From: Acanthosepion esculentum
Taxonomy: Eukaryota; Mollusca; Cephalopoda; Sepiida; Sepiidae
Direction of reading: 5' to 3'
DNA: 64,000 bases
Assembly (NCBI GenBank): GCA_964036315.1
Contig: OZ038480.1
Location: forward strand, 15,022,305 to 15,086,304
Made by a program: the position numbers and the translations under genes. Below the pieces are notes generated by a model. It saw only the letters and a program-made list of their open reading frames with translations, did not search any database and was not told the origin of the DNA. Positions within the stretch are counted from its first letter, which is position 1, and each line of letters opens with the position of its first letter. Of this stretch, positions 20,860-30,600 are shown one piece after another.

Positions 20860-21860
20860 GAAAGTGGTTAGATTAATGGTGACACTTACTTTGCAAAACT
20901 TGATCTTACAGAGGCTTACTTACAAATCTAAGTGTCTTCCGAATCTAGGGAACTGCTTACTATTAACACGCATCGTGGAGTTCTTCAATACACCCTTGTG
21001 TAAATTAATTGAAACAAAACGAATAATTCCGTTATTATTTACTTTTGTTTTCGTATTTTTCCGATGAAACAAGTGCACATGTTATTACTTCGTATGCCCA
21101 TTCCACGAAATCGTTTCTTGCAGATTGACTACAGATTCTCAGTTAGATTTAAATCAGGAATGTTTCGGGACAGTTTCTAGTACTTTGATTTGCTCACTGG
21201 TAAGGCTTGCCAGTGTGTTCGTGCAGCGTTACAATTTTCCTTGGAGTAACATCCGTCACAGGCAATGGCCGTAGGACAACTAATCGAGAGTCGACAATAG
21301 TGTCTGGACGTGATGGAAATCTGATGCAATCACGGATGATGCATTATTTTTCAAGGCCAAACAAATTTCATTACACACCCCGAAAATAGATTCATATTAC
21401 TGCACACCAGTGCAAATGACCTAATCTGAGGGGAAAATAGAAACCGATTACACCCTGTCACTCCAGTGACCGTATGGCGGAAGAAAATAAACTAAAGCGG
21501 TTGTTTCAATTAATTTGCACAAAGGTGTACACCAGGTTGCCTTTTGGTATGAAGTAAGCTTCTGCAGACACTATATTAACCAGTATGGGCGATGCGGCCG
21601 CTTACTTAGATGATATAATTATCGTTGGTAGCTCAAAACATTTTGTCACGTATCAAAGAATTCGGTTTCCAACTTCGACGCGAAAAATGCCAGTTTTTCT
21701 TGACATCAATCAAATATGGCCAATTTATATTCAACCAAGAAGGAATTCAGCCATATCAGGAGAATATTGCAGTTAGCCAGTGCATTCTACTGCCAGCTGA
21801 TGTTAGCGTTTTTCGTTTGATGAGTCATTATGAAGCTTTTCTTCCATCATTACACTAAAT
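20860..21860 (+). pseudogene. Ty3/gypsy reverse transcriptase fragment, split by a transposon
   Basis: The left part (20880-20990) reads FAKLDLTEAYLQI with a stop, then the HRGV block. The right part (21530-21860) starts at the TRLPFGMK block, has a stop, then AYLDDIIIVGS (catalytic YLDD) and FGFQLRREKCQFF. Both parts are one gypsy RT. Removing 20991-21527 plus one TA restores frame across the junction, but several in-frame stops and a frameshift near 21645 remain. The rest of pol is absent. Confidence 0.88.
20991..21527. mobile_element. Tc1-like element nested in gypsy RT
   Basis: Inverted ends CACCCTTGTGTAAATTAATT (20991) and the inverse of CACCTTTGTGCAAATTAATT (ending 21527), flanked by TA at 20989-20990 and 21528-21529. 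Internal sequence matches 54230-54567 (TTCGTGCAGCGTTACAATTT, AATGGCCGTAGGACAACTAA), where part of a transposase HTH is readable on the minus strand. Length is 537 bp, so it is non-autonomous. Confidence 0.9.
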
Positions 21861-22240
21861 GAAACGACTACTCAATTGTTAGCAAAATTGTTAGCAAAAA
21901 ATACCAAATGATCATGGCCTGATAACTGTCAGCCATCTACATATACAATTCTATGATTTCTGTTAGTCCGTCCGTATCTCTGTCACACCCTCTAAAATAG
22001 CTATACATTGATCGATCAAAATCAAATTTCGGTGCAAACAGCTAAGGGGGTACAAAGTACAGTTGGTTTTTAGCTTATTACAATAAATTTTAATTTTTGT
22101 GTGAGGGGTATAAATTAAAAGTTTTATTATTTAATATACAAAATACTCCCACTATTCTAAAAAACAGTTTAATGATTAAAATAACAAATACATATTTAAT
22201 AAAAAATGCAATATTGATTTTTGCATATATTTTCTTTAAA
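21861..22240. other. unannotated AT-rich stretch, perhaps Helitron-related
   Basis: Contains TCCGTCCGTATCTCTGTCAC near 21970 and AT-rich DNA. It leads into the helicase remnant and may belong to the same element, but nothing here proves it. Confidence 0.35.
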
Positions 22241-22330
22241 TTAGTACAAGAATCCAGTTTCCAGTTCGTCATGCGTTTGCAATAGCTATGAACAAATCAC
22301 AAGGCCAAATGCTTCAAATATTTGGCTCCA
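22240..22330 (+). pseudogene. Helitron/PIF1-like helicase C-terminal scrap
   Basis: One frame reads IQFPVRHAFAIAMNKSQGQM, the motif VI region of PIF1-type helicases found in Helitron Rep-Hel proteins (...FP...AFA.TINKSQGQ). Only about 30 codons are recognisable. The preceding AT-rich DNA does not give the rest of the helicase. Confidence 0.6.
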
Positions 22331-22350
22331 AAAAGAGATATTTACCCAGA

Positions 22351-22660
22351 GAGTACGCGTCAGAAAATTATCCCAACCAATCTGGGCTCATAGGGACACG
22401 TTTCCTTCACGAATAATTGAGCACACGCCAGAAAATTGTCTCAAGCAATCTGGGCTCATAGGGACAATTTTCCATCACGAATAATTAAGTACACGTCAGA
22501 AAAAAATCTCAAGCAATCTGGACTCATAGGGACACGTTTCCTTCACGAAAAATTGAGCACACGTCTAAAAACAGTCTTAAGAAATCTGTGCTCATGGGAA
22601 CAGTGGGGACACGTATCCTTTATGGATATCTGAGCTCACGTCAAAAAATCGTCCGAAGCG
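22351..22660. repeat. 68-bp tandem repeat, about 4.5 copies
   Basis: GAG(T/C)AC(G/A)CG(T/C)CAGAAAA recurs at 22351, 22419, 22487, 22555 and 22632. Each unit also has CAATCTGGGCTCATAGGGAC and TTCCTTCACGAATAATT. A related piece, GCTCATGGAAACAGTGGGGA, is found inside the mariner remnant near 26785. Confidence 0.9.
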
Positions 22661-22754
22661 TATGTGAGCTGAAGCATAAAACACCGGTCTAAAGTCGAGT
22701 GGCGAAGTGAATTCTCACTGTGTCACTTCAGGACGGAGATCATATCTCTCTACA

Positions 22755-23110
22755 ATTTCTTGTCCTTTATAGCTCTTAATATATCTTGTCGTGTTTATAT
22801 CTCTTTTAAACCCTTTTCTCTGATACATTTGAACAAGCTCGTTAGTCAGATTATGCTCTGTTTTCGTCTGTCACTCTTCTTTTTAATATATCCTGTGGGT
22901 GTCAAATTTTCTAAGCCCTCTTTCCTCATTATGTATTCTAGAAATTTCACCTGTCTATTTCTGATGTTAAGTGCAGATGTCCTTTTGTTTCCATTTTCTC
23001 TAAAACTTCGTCGTTTCACACAAATGCCCTTCGTAAAAATATGAATCCATCTTTTCTCAAAGCTAGGACAGAGTAAGTTCTCTATCCTTGTTTGAAGATC
23101 AAGCAAACAA
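22755..23110 (-). pseudogene. RTE-like LINE C-terminal fragment
   Basis: Minus frame reads RNRQVKFLEYIMRKEGLENL then TPTGYIKKKSDRRKQSI, the end of RTE-type polymerases (...RQLKFLGHIMRK.GLE.L...G.I.GKR.RGRQR). Upstream of it, KRTSALNIRNRQVKF corresponds to the region after the RT thumb. The plus-strand 94-codon frame is its antisense shadow. Confidence 0.75.
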
Positions 23111-23479
23111 TAAATCGTGGGGATGTCAACACCAGCCTGTTAAAACCTGCTTGCTACGGAAACCACAGATGTAAGCCCTCGTATTGAGAGGCTGTGACCC
23201 TGCATCTTAAGGAAGTCTGAAAGAGAGGGAAACGTCACCAGAAAACTCGCCTATACTGAAGACAATAACTTGGAGATTGATAGGTCTAAATCTTTCGAAA
23301 TCTGATCGAAGGCATTAAAATTAACACCCAACACAATGAACCCACAAATACGAATTATCTCTGCAATAATACACAAGTATTTTTTTTAATATCCATAAGG
23401 TTACCAAAAAAATCCTTGGTGTTTTTACATCGTGTGGGAAGAAGTGATCACTGATACGCAACTCCTTCTCCAACATCCG
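23111..23479. other. unannotated stretch
   Basis: No recognised repeat or domain. It lies between the RTE fragment and the 5' truncation of the next LINE. Confidence 0.4.
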
Positions 23480-23489
23480 TGGCATTAGA

Positions 23490-23909
23490 ACCAACTTCTG
23501 CAGCGTTGATTCTTTCCTCATTGCTAAGTTCCCGAATATACTGTCCCTGTGTGAGACCAATCTTGACTCCTCTATCACTTCCTCTGATCTCTCGATCCCT
23601 GGATACCTTCCTCTCCTCAGAAAAGACTCTCTAACCCACATGCATGGCCTGGGTGTCTACGTCAAGGACCATCTCCCTCTGGCTAGAGAGTGCTCTCTCG
23701 AATCGCCGGATCATTCGTACTTGAGTCTCCGGCTATCTCTTCTCAATGCTGTAAGCTATCTTTTCTTCCTCTACCGCTCTCCATCCTCTCAGGACTGTGG
23801 GATACTCGATGTCATTTCTGACAGTATAGATAGGGCCCTCTCTGTCCATCCGTACGCTCACATATTTGTGTTTGGCGATTTTAACGCCACATCACAACCA
23901 ATGGCTTAA
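23490..23909 (+). pseudogene. LINE endonuclease domain (truncated)
   Basis: APE-type endonuclease remnant: IRGIRTNF, DSSITSSDLSIPGYLPLL, MHGLGVYVKDHLPL, LESPDHSYLSL and YAHIFVFGDFNAT. The catalytic N-terminal Asn/Glu motifs are partly missing because the copy starts late. It ends in another frame from the following 633-codon frame; the change lies near 23885-23895 inside the GDFNAHH motif. Confidence 0.8.
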
Positions 23910-25767
23910 GAACGCTACAACCGACCTCGCAGGCATTCATACTCTCAACTTTTCAGTCTCTCAATCCCTCACTCAGATAATCGATTTCCCCACGCGTTTT
24001 GCCTACAACCATGACTGTAAGGTCTCACTCCGCGACCTGTGTTTTACCTCCATCCCTGAGTCTTGTAGTGCCACGCAGCTCTGTCCTATCGGTAACTCTG
24101 ATCAGGCTGTAGTGTCTGTTAGCATCTCCTTCAGCCACACCCCCTGCAAGGAGCCTCCTACCACCAGAACCACATTCTGCTACCAACGGGCTGACTGGGA
24201 CTCGTTTCGTGACTTCCTCTGCGATGTCCCCTGGGATGCTGTATTTAAGCTCCCCACTCAAGATTGTGCTTCTGAGTTCTCTTCCTGGATTAAAGCCGGT
24301 ATCGAAGCTTTCATCCCCTCCAGGAAATTCAAGGTCAAACCGTGCTCCTCCCACTGGTTCATAGCTGCTTGCTCAGCCGCCATTGCCCATAGGAACCACT
24401 TCTTCCACCGTTTTCGTAGTGATATGTCCGACTCTAATAGACGTCTATTTACCTCTGCCCGCAACGAGTGTAAGCGTATCCTCGACGATGCCAAGTCACT
24501 ATTTGCTGCTCGGATGAAGGAACGTATTGCATCCCGCGAATTTGGCTCCAAAGATTATTGGCGCCTCTTCAAGAGCGTTCTGAACAATAACAAACCCTCC
24601 ATTCCTCCCCTGTTCAATCAGTTTGAGGTCCTGACCACCTCTGCCGACAAGGCTGAATGCTTTGCTCGGAAGTTTTCTTCCAATTCTACGCTAGATTCTT
24701 CCGGGGTACCCTTGCCCGATTTCCCTCCCAGAACTGAGGCCCTCTTGGACGGATTGCACATAACCCCGTCGTCGGTATTGGGCATTATTTCTAACTTAGA
24801 TCACCAGAAGGCTACTGGTGGTGACGGAATACCAGCCATTGTCCTGAAGAAATGCGCACCTGAACTGGCGCCTGCCATCTCTAAATTATACAACCGCTGC
24901 CTCAAGGAGTCCTGTTTTCCTGACTGCTGGAAGTCCTCAACCATTGTTCCTGTCTTTAAGAACTCTGGTGACCCCTCCGACCCATCCAATTACCGTCCTA
25001 TCAGTCTCAAACACAAATCTAGTGAAGCTGACAAAGTTAACCTAGCAGCTCAAATTGAAAAGGACCTCCAATCGGTTGTGAACTGGGGCGAGAAATGGAT
25101 GGTTAACTTTAACGCCTCTAAAACAAAACTGCTCTCTATTAACCACCTCAAGGATCCATCCCTGCATCCCATTAGAATGTCTGAAGACCAACTTCTCGAG
25201 AGCTCCCCTCTGCGACTGCTCGGTCTCACGCTGTCTGCTAATCTGAGATGGAACAAATACATCGAGTCAGTTGCATCATCCACCGCAAGGAAAGTTGGTT
25301 CCCTCTGCCGAGCCAGGAAATTTCTCTCCCCGGAATCGATCCTCCCAGTCTATAAATCGACCATTCGCCCTTGCATGGAGTATTGCTGCCATATATGGTC
25401 TGGGGCCCCTGCTGTTTGCCTCAGGGTTCTTGATAAGATCCAGAGACTGATAGGCAATGTGATTGGCCCTGATCTGTCATCTCGTCTGCAGTCGCTCTTT
25501 CACAGACGCGATGTTGCCTCGCTCTGCCTTTTTTACAAGTACTTTCGCGGTAATTGCTCCGAGGAGCTGCTTTCGCTTGTCCCTAGGCCTCGTGAATTTA
25601 AACGTCCCACGAGGCTGGCATCCCGCTCCTACCCCTACACCGTTGAAACTGTTAGATGTAGACGTCTCTTTTACTCCAATAGCTTCATGTCTCGCACATC
25701 TCGCCTGTGGAACTCCCTTCCCTATTACTGTTTCCCTGACAAATACAATGTCCAACGGTTTAAGTGA
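23866..25767 (+). pseudogene. 633-codon LINE ORF2 remnant lacking the RT catalytic core
   Basis: Residues about 5-130 finish the endonuclease (IIDFPTRFAYNHD, GNSDQAVVSVSIS). Residues 130-300 are linker. RT motifs begin with HQKATGGDGIPAIVLKKCAP and NYRPISL (about residue 380). The text then jumps to KHKSSEADKVNLAA, which in the sister copy lies just after the catalytic (Y/F)ADD box. About 170 residues, including both catalytic Asp motifs, are deleted in frame near nucleotide 25010. The rest (LLGLTLSANLRWNKYI, RPCMEYCCHIWSGAP, SRTSRLWNSLP) is intact to the stop. Confidence 0.9.
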
Positions 25768-26094
25768 AGCGTCAATCGACATCTCCAGTTGCCTTGATCT
25801 ATCCACTTCCCTTCTCCACATCCTTTCATTTTTCATTCCTATCTGCTCTCACTCCAAATCTTCTGTAACCCCCTTGCTTTGATCGACCCACTGTCTTTCT
25901 CTTTCTCCACATCCTCTCCTTTACCCCTCCTATCTGCTCTTCCTCCAACCCTTCTTTAACCCCTTGCGTGATAGTGGCCTCCAGCCTTGCTTGGGGTGAT
26001 ACGCTTAAAAAAAAAATGAGTGTGTCGCATGCCGAGAAAGCGGTGGTGTGGTGGCATTGTTTTTGACCAATGCTGATGTGTTGCGCTCGCATAT

Positions 26095-27075
26095 CAGTTA
26101 TTGCTGGAGCAACGGCGAGGAAACATGGCAGTGTCGAAGGAGTTCGTTCGGGGTTGTCTCCTTTATGCCTTTGAGACGGTCTTGTCCGCATCAACTCGCC
26201 GAATACGTCAAGTCTTTGGGGATAACGCTGTGAGTGAACACACCGCAAGGCATTGGTTCTAAAAGTTTAGGTCGGGAGATCTGTCCCTTTGCAATTAACT
26301 CCGCAGTGGTGAGCTTGCTGAATGCTTCCAGATTTCCGATGAAACAGTCAGACTTCACCTGCACTGCATAGGGAAGGCGTACAAATTTAGCAAGTGTTTA
26401 CACAGCACACTGTTGAAATCCAACAAGCAACAACGAGTGACAGCCTTTTTCTCGTTACTTTCCTGGCACCGCAATGTACCCATATTTGATCACCAGTGAA
26501 GAATAGGGGGTCCTGTATGACATTCCCAGGAGTGCCAGAGATTGGATATCACCACGGAACTCTGTGCTTCATACCACAAGACCACTTCTACACCCTCGCA
26601 AGTTCATGCTCTGTATCTGGTGGACTAGTCGACAAGTGTTGCATTATGAGCGGCTACCATAATCGCGGACATGTATTAGAAGCAGTTACAACGTGCGCAC
26701 CAGACACTAAAGCAGAAGCAGCCAGTATTGTTTAAGCGCAAGGGTGTACTGTCCCTACTATAACAAAGTCAGGTCTCATGTGGGCTCATGGAAACAGTGG
26801 GGACACGTACCCTTGATACGAAGACTTGGCTAAGAGACGCTATGCTATCCACTTGCGTACGTTTTTCGCCAACATATTACCACTTCTTCAAACCCCTGGG
26901 CAACCATCTTCGTGGGAAATCCTTTGCAAATGAGGCAGACTTGTGGCAGGAACTCACAGACTTCTTTGCGTCCAAGACACATGATTTTTCACCGCCAGGG
27001 CATGGTGCAGTCGGAAGCCCATTTGTTCTGGATGCCAATGTGGATTACTTTGAAGTCTAACGGTGTGTCATATTT
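26095..27075 (+). pseudogene. mariner transposase remnant (DD34D type)
   Basis: Pieces in order: YAFETV plus ARHWF (N-terminal HTH, near 26160-26265), ISDETVRLHLH near 26335, SNKQQRVTAFFSLL near 26430, LTSDEK near 26490, HPRKFMLC near 26590, then PTYYHFFKPLGNHLRGKSFA and EADLWQELTDFFASKTHDF (26870-26990), ending DANVDYFEV. Stops and frameshifts are frequent. A short piece related to the 68-bp tandem repeat interrupts it near 26780. Confidence 0.85.
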
Positions 27076-27387
27076 TCTGTATACAATTTTTTGTAATAAA
27101 TAAAAAAACTACAAGGACATTTTTGGTTACCTTGTAATTACATTGTTTTCCCAAATATCTAATTATTAAAAACTTAATTACCCGACGATAGGGTAGATGC
27201 TGAAGTATACTCGATTCTACCCACTTTCCAAAATAAATAGTCTAACGACTAAGCATAAAAATACTGAATTTATGTAGTGGGTCGGATCGAGTAATTTTAA
27301 GCACACCCTCATATTAGGATTTATTGGTCACAATACATCTTTTATGTTAGGTTGGAAGGAAAGATCTGTCGCATTATTTTTATATGA
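27076..27387. other. unannotated stretch
   Basis: AT-rich. The first part probably includes the mariner 3' end, but no terminal repeat pair was seen. Confidence 0.4.
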
Positions 27388-27660
27388 TCACTTTGAAGCT
27401 GCCTTTTCAATACTTATGGTAAAATAACCATTCATTTTAACGGTATGTCTAAGTAGAAACCTCAATTTTGTTACCATTTTACTTAAGACTTCCTCGTTGC
27501 TTACATGTTCTGTACATGGTATTCTCAGCATCCTTCTGTAGAATCTCATCTCTATTGCCTCAAGTCTTTTCTTCATTTGTGAAGAAATTGCCAAATATGC
27601 ACTGCCATATAGAAGGTTTCTTACTACATAGAAGTTATGATGATACGTTTCTGTAAGTTA
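27388..27660 (-). pseudogene. RTE-like LINE RT C-terminal fragment
   Basis: Minus frame reads ISSQMKKRLEAIEMRFYRRM then LRIPCTEHVSNEEVLSKM. This is the familiar RTE-clade block after the RT domain (...KRLEAFEMW.YRRMLRI.WTDHV.NEEVL..). It is preceded by RNLLYGSAYLA. It belongs just upstream of the type of sequence seen at 22755-23110; the two are separate copies or parts of a split one. Confidence 0.8.
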
Positions 27661-28089
27661 CTGCGCAAGCTGTGATGACATCCAAGGTCGTCTGTAAGAG
27701 AATACACCGGCACTCGCTATATACCCCAGATAAGTTTTTAGCTATGGCTGTAATCGACATCAGCAAAGAAATAACGACAGACGCTTTTCTGGACACACTT
27801 CTTTGGTCGGGAAGGAGAGAAGAAATGTATGATTTCTCACTCACGTTCCGACCACGGGAAATAAACCTCTACACACACTAACTGCCTGGCCGTTTCACTG
27901 ATTGCAGGTCCTTTCACAGACTACTCATTATATGGATAACTGGCTGGGGGACCCGCCATCCCTTTCCGTTCACTCGTGTTCCACCAACCGGAAAGGGGGA
28001 CCACCCAGACAGCATTCGATGATCAATTTCTTCAAAGGACTCTACATTTGATAAAATCACTAACAAAATAAATTGACATAAATAAATAA
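27661..28089. other. unannotated stretch
   Basis: Short AAAT/AATA run near 28078-28100. No recognised domain. Confidence 0.4.
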
Positions 28090-28337
28090 ATAAACAAATA
28101 AACGACTTCCGGTAAAAGTAACCGCCAAAATAGACTACCGACAATGCACCACTGACCCTTATATATAAATAGCCGAGAAAAATAACAGCACTGGTTGCCT
28201 GACGATTGCATCTAGCATAAAACAGACTGTCGCCTCTAAGTGTTGACTTCTATGTTCACTTTTATATTTACACACGCTCTATCTCTGATATTGAGCAATT
28301 TATCCCATAAATATAGCACACTTTAAGACTATATTTC

Positions 28338-28345
<8 letters not shown>
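28090..28345 (+). repeat. dispersed LTR-like repeat, copy 1
   Basis: Matches 39440-39690 in reverse orientation (CCGCCAAAATAGACTACC, CGACAGTCTGTTT inverse, GCTCTATCTCTGATATTGAG). It contains a TATA-like CTTATATATAAATAGCC near 28158 and ends in (TA)n. The 3' part resembles 29310-29400. It could be a gypsy LTR, since gypsy pol ends lie close to both copies; not proven. Confidence 0.6.
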
Positions 28346-28389
<44 letters not shown>

Positions 28390-28432
28390 TTGTCTAAATT
28401 ATTTAATGAGACATATATATATATATATATAT

Positions 28433-28495
<63 letters not shown>

Positions 28496-28520
28496 TCATT
28501 AAATAATTTAGACAAGTTTT
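28341..28520. repeat. hairpin with (TA)n core
   Basis: Perfect 28-bp arms, AAACTTGTCTAAATTATTTA plus ATGAGACA (28386-28413) and the inverse (28493-28520). They enclose (TA)n with a short TACATACA interruption, and another (TA)n precedes at 28341-28385. Confidence 0.92.
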
Positions 28521-28699
28521 GTCTACTTATTATTAATAGGATCCTCTCATATTTACGGACAAGTTTCTTAGTATCCTTATTAAAGGAAGAAAGAAAGTTA
28601 CCATATTAATGCATATTCATTTTATTCCGAGTACTTTCGACATTAGCACAATGTTACCTTCAGGATCTTGTTTTATCTAAGACAAAAGTTTTGTGTTCA

Positions 28700-29075
28700 T
28701 ATATGATGGGAAAATATGTGACAATGTGGAATAATTATGTACCAGTCAAATAAGCATACTGAGAACTCGGAACCGTCATCCAAAGAATTGGCAGGATGGT
28801 GTATCTAGTATAATGTCCTGAAATGGTGTACAAGAGGCACTATAATCAATTTCAACTGAAGAGAACACTACTCGAGATGAGGTTGAACCTATGGTGGTTC
28901 TTTTTGATACTTTCAATGTACCCATCCGTCAGAAAGCTCCGGAGATAGAAATCCGAAAGAGACGGACTAAAAGAAAAAGTAGGGATACGGAAAAGATCGA
29001 GGTCAACACAAAAAGAAAGAAAAATATTGACTCTGTACAAAGTAAATCCAAAAAGTGGGTAGTTGTAGCATAGCG
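28700..29075 (+). pseudogene. Ty3/gypsy pol C-terminal remnant
   Basis: The first part reads GTVIQRIGRMVYLV then VYKRHYNQFQL, the GPY/F-like C-terminal module of gypsy integrases. After a frame change (about 28850) comes MVVLFDTFNVPIRQKAPE and a Lys/Arg-rich tail ending SKSKKWVVVA. The same tail type follows integrase at 40340-40485. Upstream pol is missing. Confidence 0.7.
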
Positions 29076-29289
29076 ACGGACGATAATGGTTTTGTCCGCC
29101 ATTCACATAAATACAGTAGTAAATACTGTATGTTGGTCTGCAGTTAGAGATTCATTATGGAATTCACTTGACTCACTTCTAGCAGTTGGCTACTACTTCT
29201 ACGCGCCACTGGCGAATCTTATATGTGTTGTTCTTGTCCTAAATATTATCGTTCATTACCAACCTTCATTGATTATTCTATTCAGTAAC

Positions 29290-29400
29290 ATTCCCTAGGT
29301 TACAACATATCACATACGCTCTATCCCTGATATTCAGCTTTTTACCCATAATTATACCCTACCTTAAAACTATATTTTTACCATTATGAATGAACATATA
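29290..29400 (+). repeat. partial copy of the LTR-like repeat
   Basis: ACGCTCTATCCCTGATATTCAG, the TTACCCATAATTATA block and AAAACTATATTT parallel the end of 28265-28340. It lies downstream of the gypsy pol end, where a 3' LTR would be. Confidence 0.5.
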
Positions 29401-29883
29401 TATATATAATTCAAAAATACGCTTTTAAGTAGGCGCCCGAGGGGGTCGTCAGTGATGTTTTGACTTGGTTCATCAGGGAGTTTCGGGTCTTTCAACATCA
29501 TACTCCCCATCACCAAATCGACCCAATCAGGGGAGATCTAACCCTGATTCCCCCTCACATAAAACGCTAACAGTTACTCTGGCCTTTTTAAAGAGTTCTA
29601 CGAAGAAAGACCACGTATTCCGCACATCCGATTGGCTGTTTGTACAACCAATCAGCTGCGCGAACTATTTTTAAATGGCCCGCAGTGGGGACTAGCTTTT
29701 TTTCTTTTTTTTTTTTTGGTGGATAGCAGCTTCAATGGATAACCGAGGAGGTAATCTTTAATATTCCTAAGTTTAATCCCTTCCCTAAGTGTTGCATCGT
29801 TTAAATATTGCCGGTTGTATTTTATTTGTTTTTTGGGGGGAATTAAACTCAACCCTACTATTACATTTATCGTTTAGCCCGAT

Positions 29884-29918
<35 letters not shown>

Positions 29919-30477
29919 TTACAGGTTAACTTTAGCTGGATTGGTTTTATTCGCCATATTTAAATAATTGTCCATGAACATAGTCTATTTCTTTACACAC
30001 AATAATAAATTAGAAAGAAAATCGATAAAGTAAAGTAAGTAACATAATATTCCTTACCATTAAACTATTTACAAATTTAAGGTCGTTTAAATACAGTAGA
30101 CTACGAAATGCTCCTAGAATAATTATTATACTTCACATTATAAAACTACACACACACACACATTATAAATACACACACACACACACACACGTATACATAT
30201 ATGAATCGCTTAAAAGTAAACCCTATAAACTAATAATATAGAATAGAAATAATATACAAACGATTTAAAACAAAAATCGAGAGAAAAAACTCTATAAATA
30301 CATTATGTACGTGTTATAATTCCGATTTAAAAAAAAAAAAAAAAACGCTTAAGGTAAATAGTAATTTAAACTACCGCTTATAAAAAGGGTTTGACATGAA
30401 AATATATTTACAAATAACACAATTTACCAATTGACATATGTTCGTTGACTGTACCTGTACAAATAAAGTCATGTATT

Positions 30478-30480
<3 letters not shown>
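29401..30480. other. unannotated stretch with low-complexity tracts
   Basis: Holds a GC-richer block (29440-29700) with CCAAT-like motifs near 29645, T and A runs (29697-29720; about 35 A at 29888-29915) and CA tracts at 30150-30190. No gene recognised. Confidence 0.5.
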
Positions 30481-30571
<91 letters not shown>

Positions 30572-30600
30572 CATACATACACACATATACATATATGAAA
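30481..30600. repeat. (TA)n with TACATA interruptions
   Basis: Long TA tract with a few C substitutions. It lies about 65 bp beyond the stop codon of the LINE ORF. Confidence 0.97.

Larger units (their letters stand above)
23480..26017 (+). mobile_element. CR1/Jockey-like LINE, copy 2, internally deleted
   Basis: Same family as 2506-5600, and better preserved. The endonuclease starts 5'-truncated at about 23480 and runs to GDFNAT near 23890. After a one-base frame change, a 633-codon frame carries the linker, RT start and C-terminal region. The 3' UTR ends CTTGCTTGGGGTGATACGCT then A10 at about 26007-26016. Confidence 0.9.
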
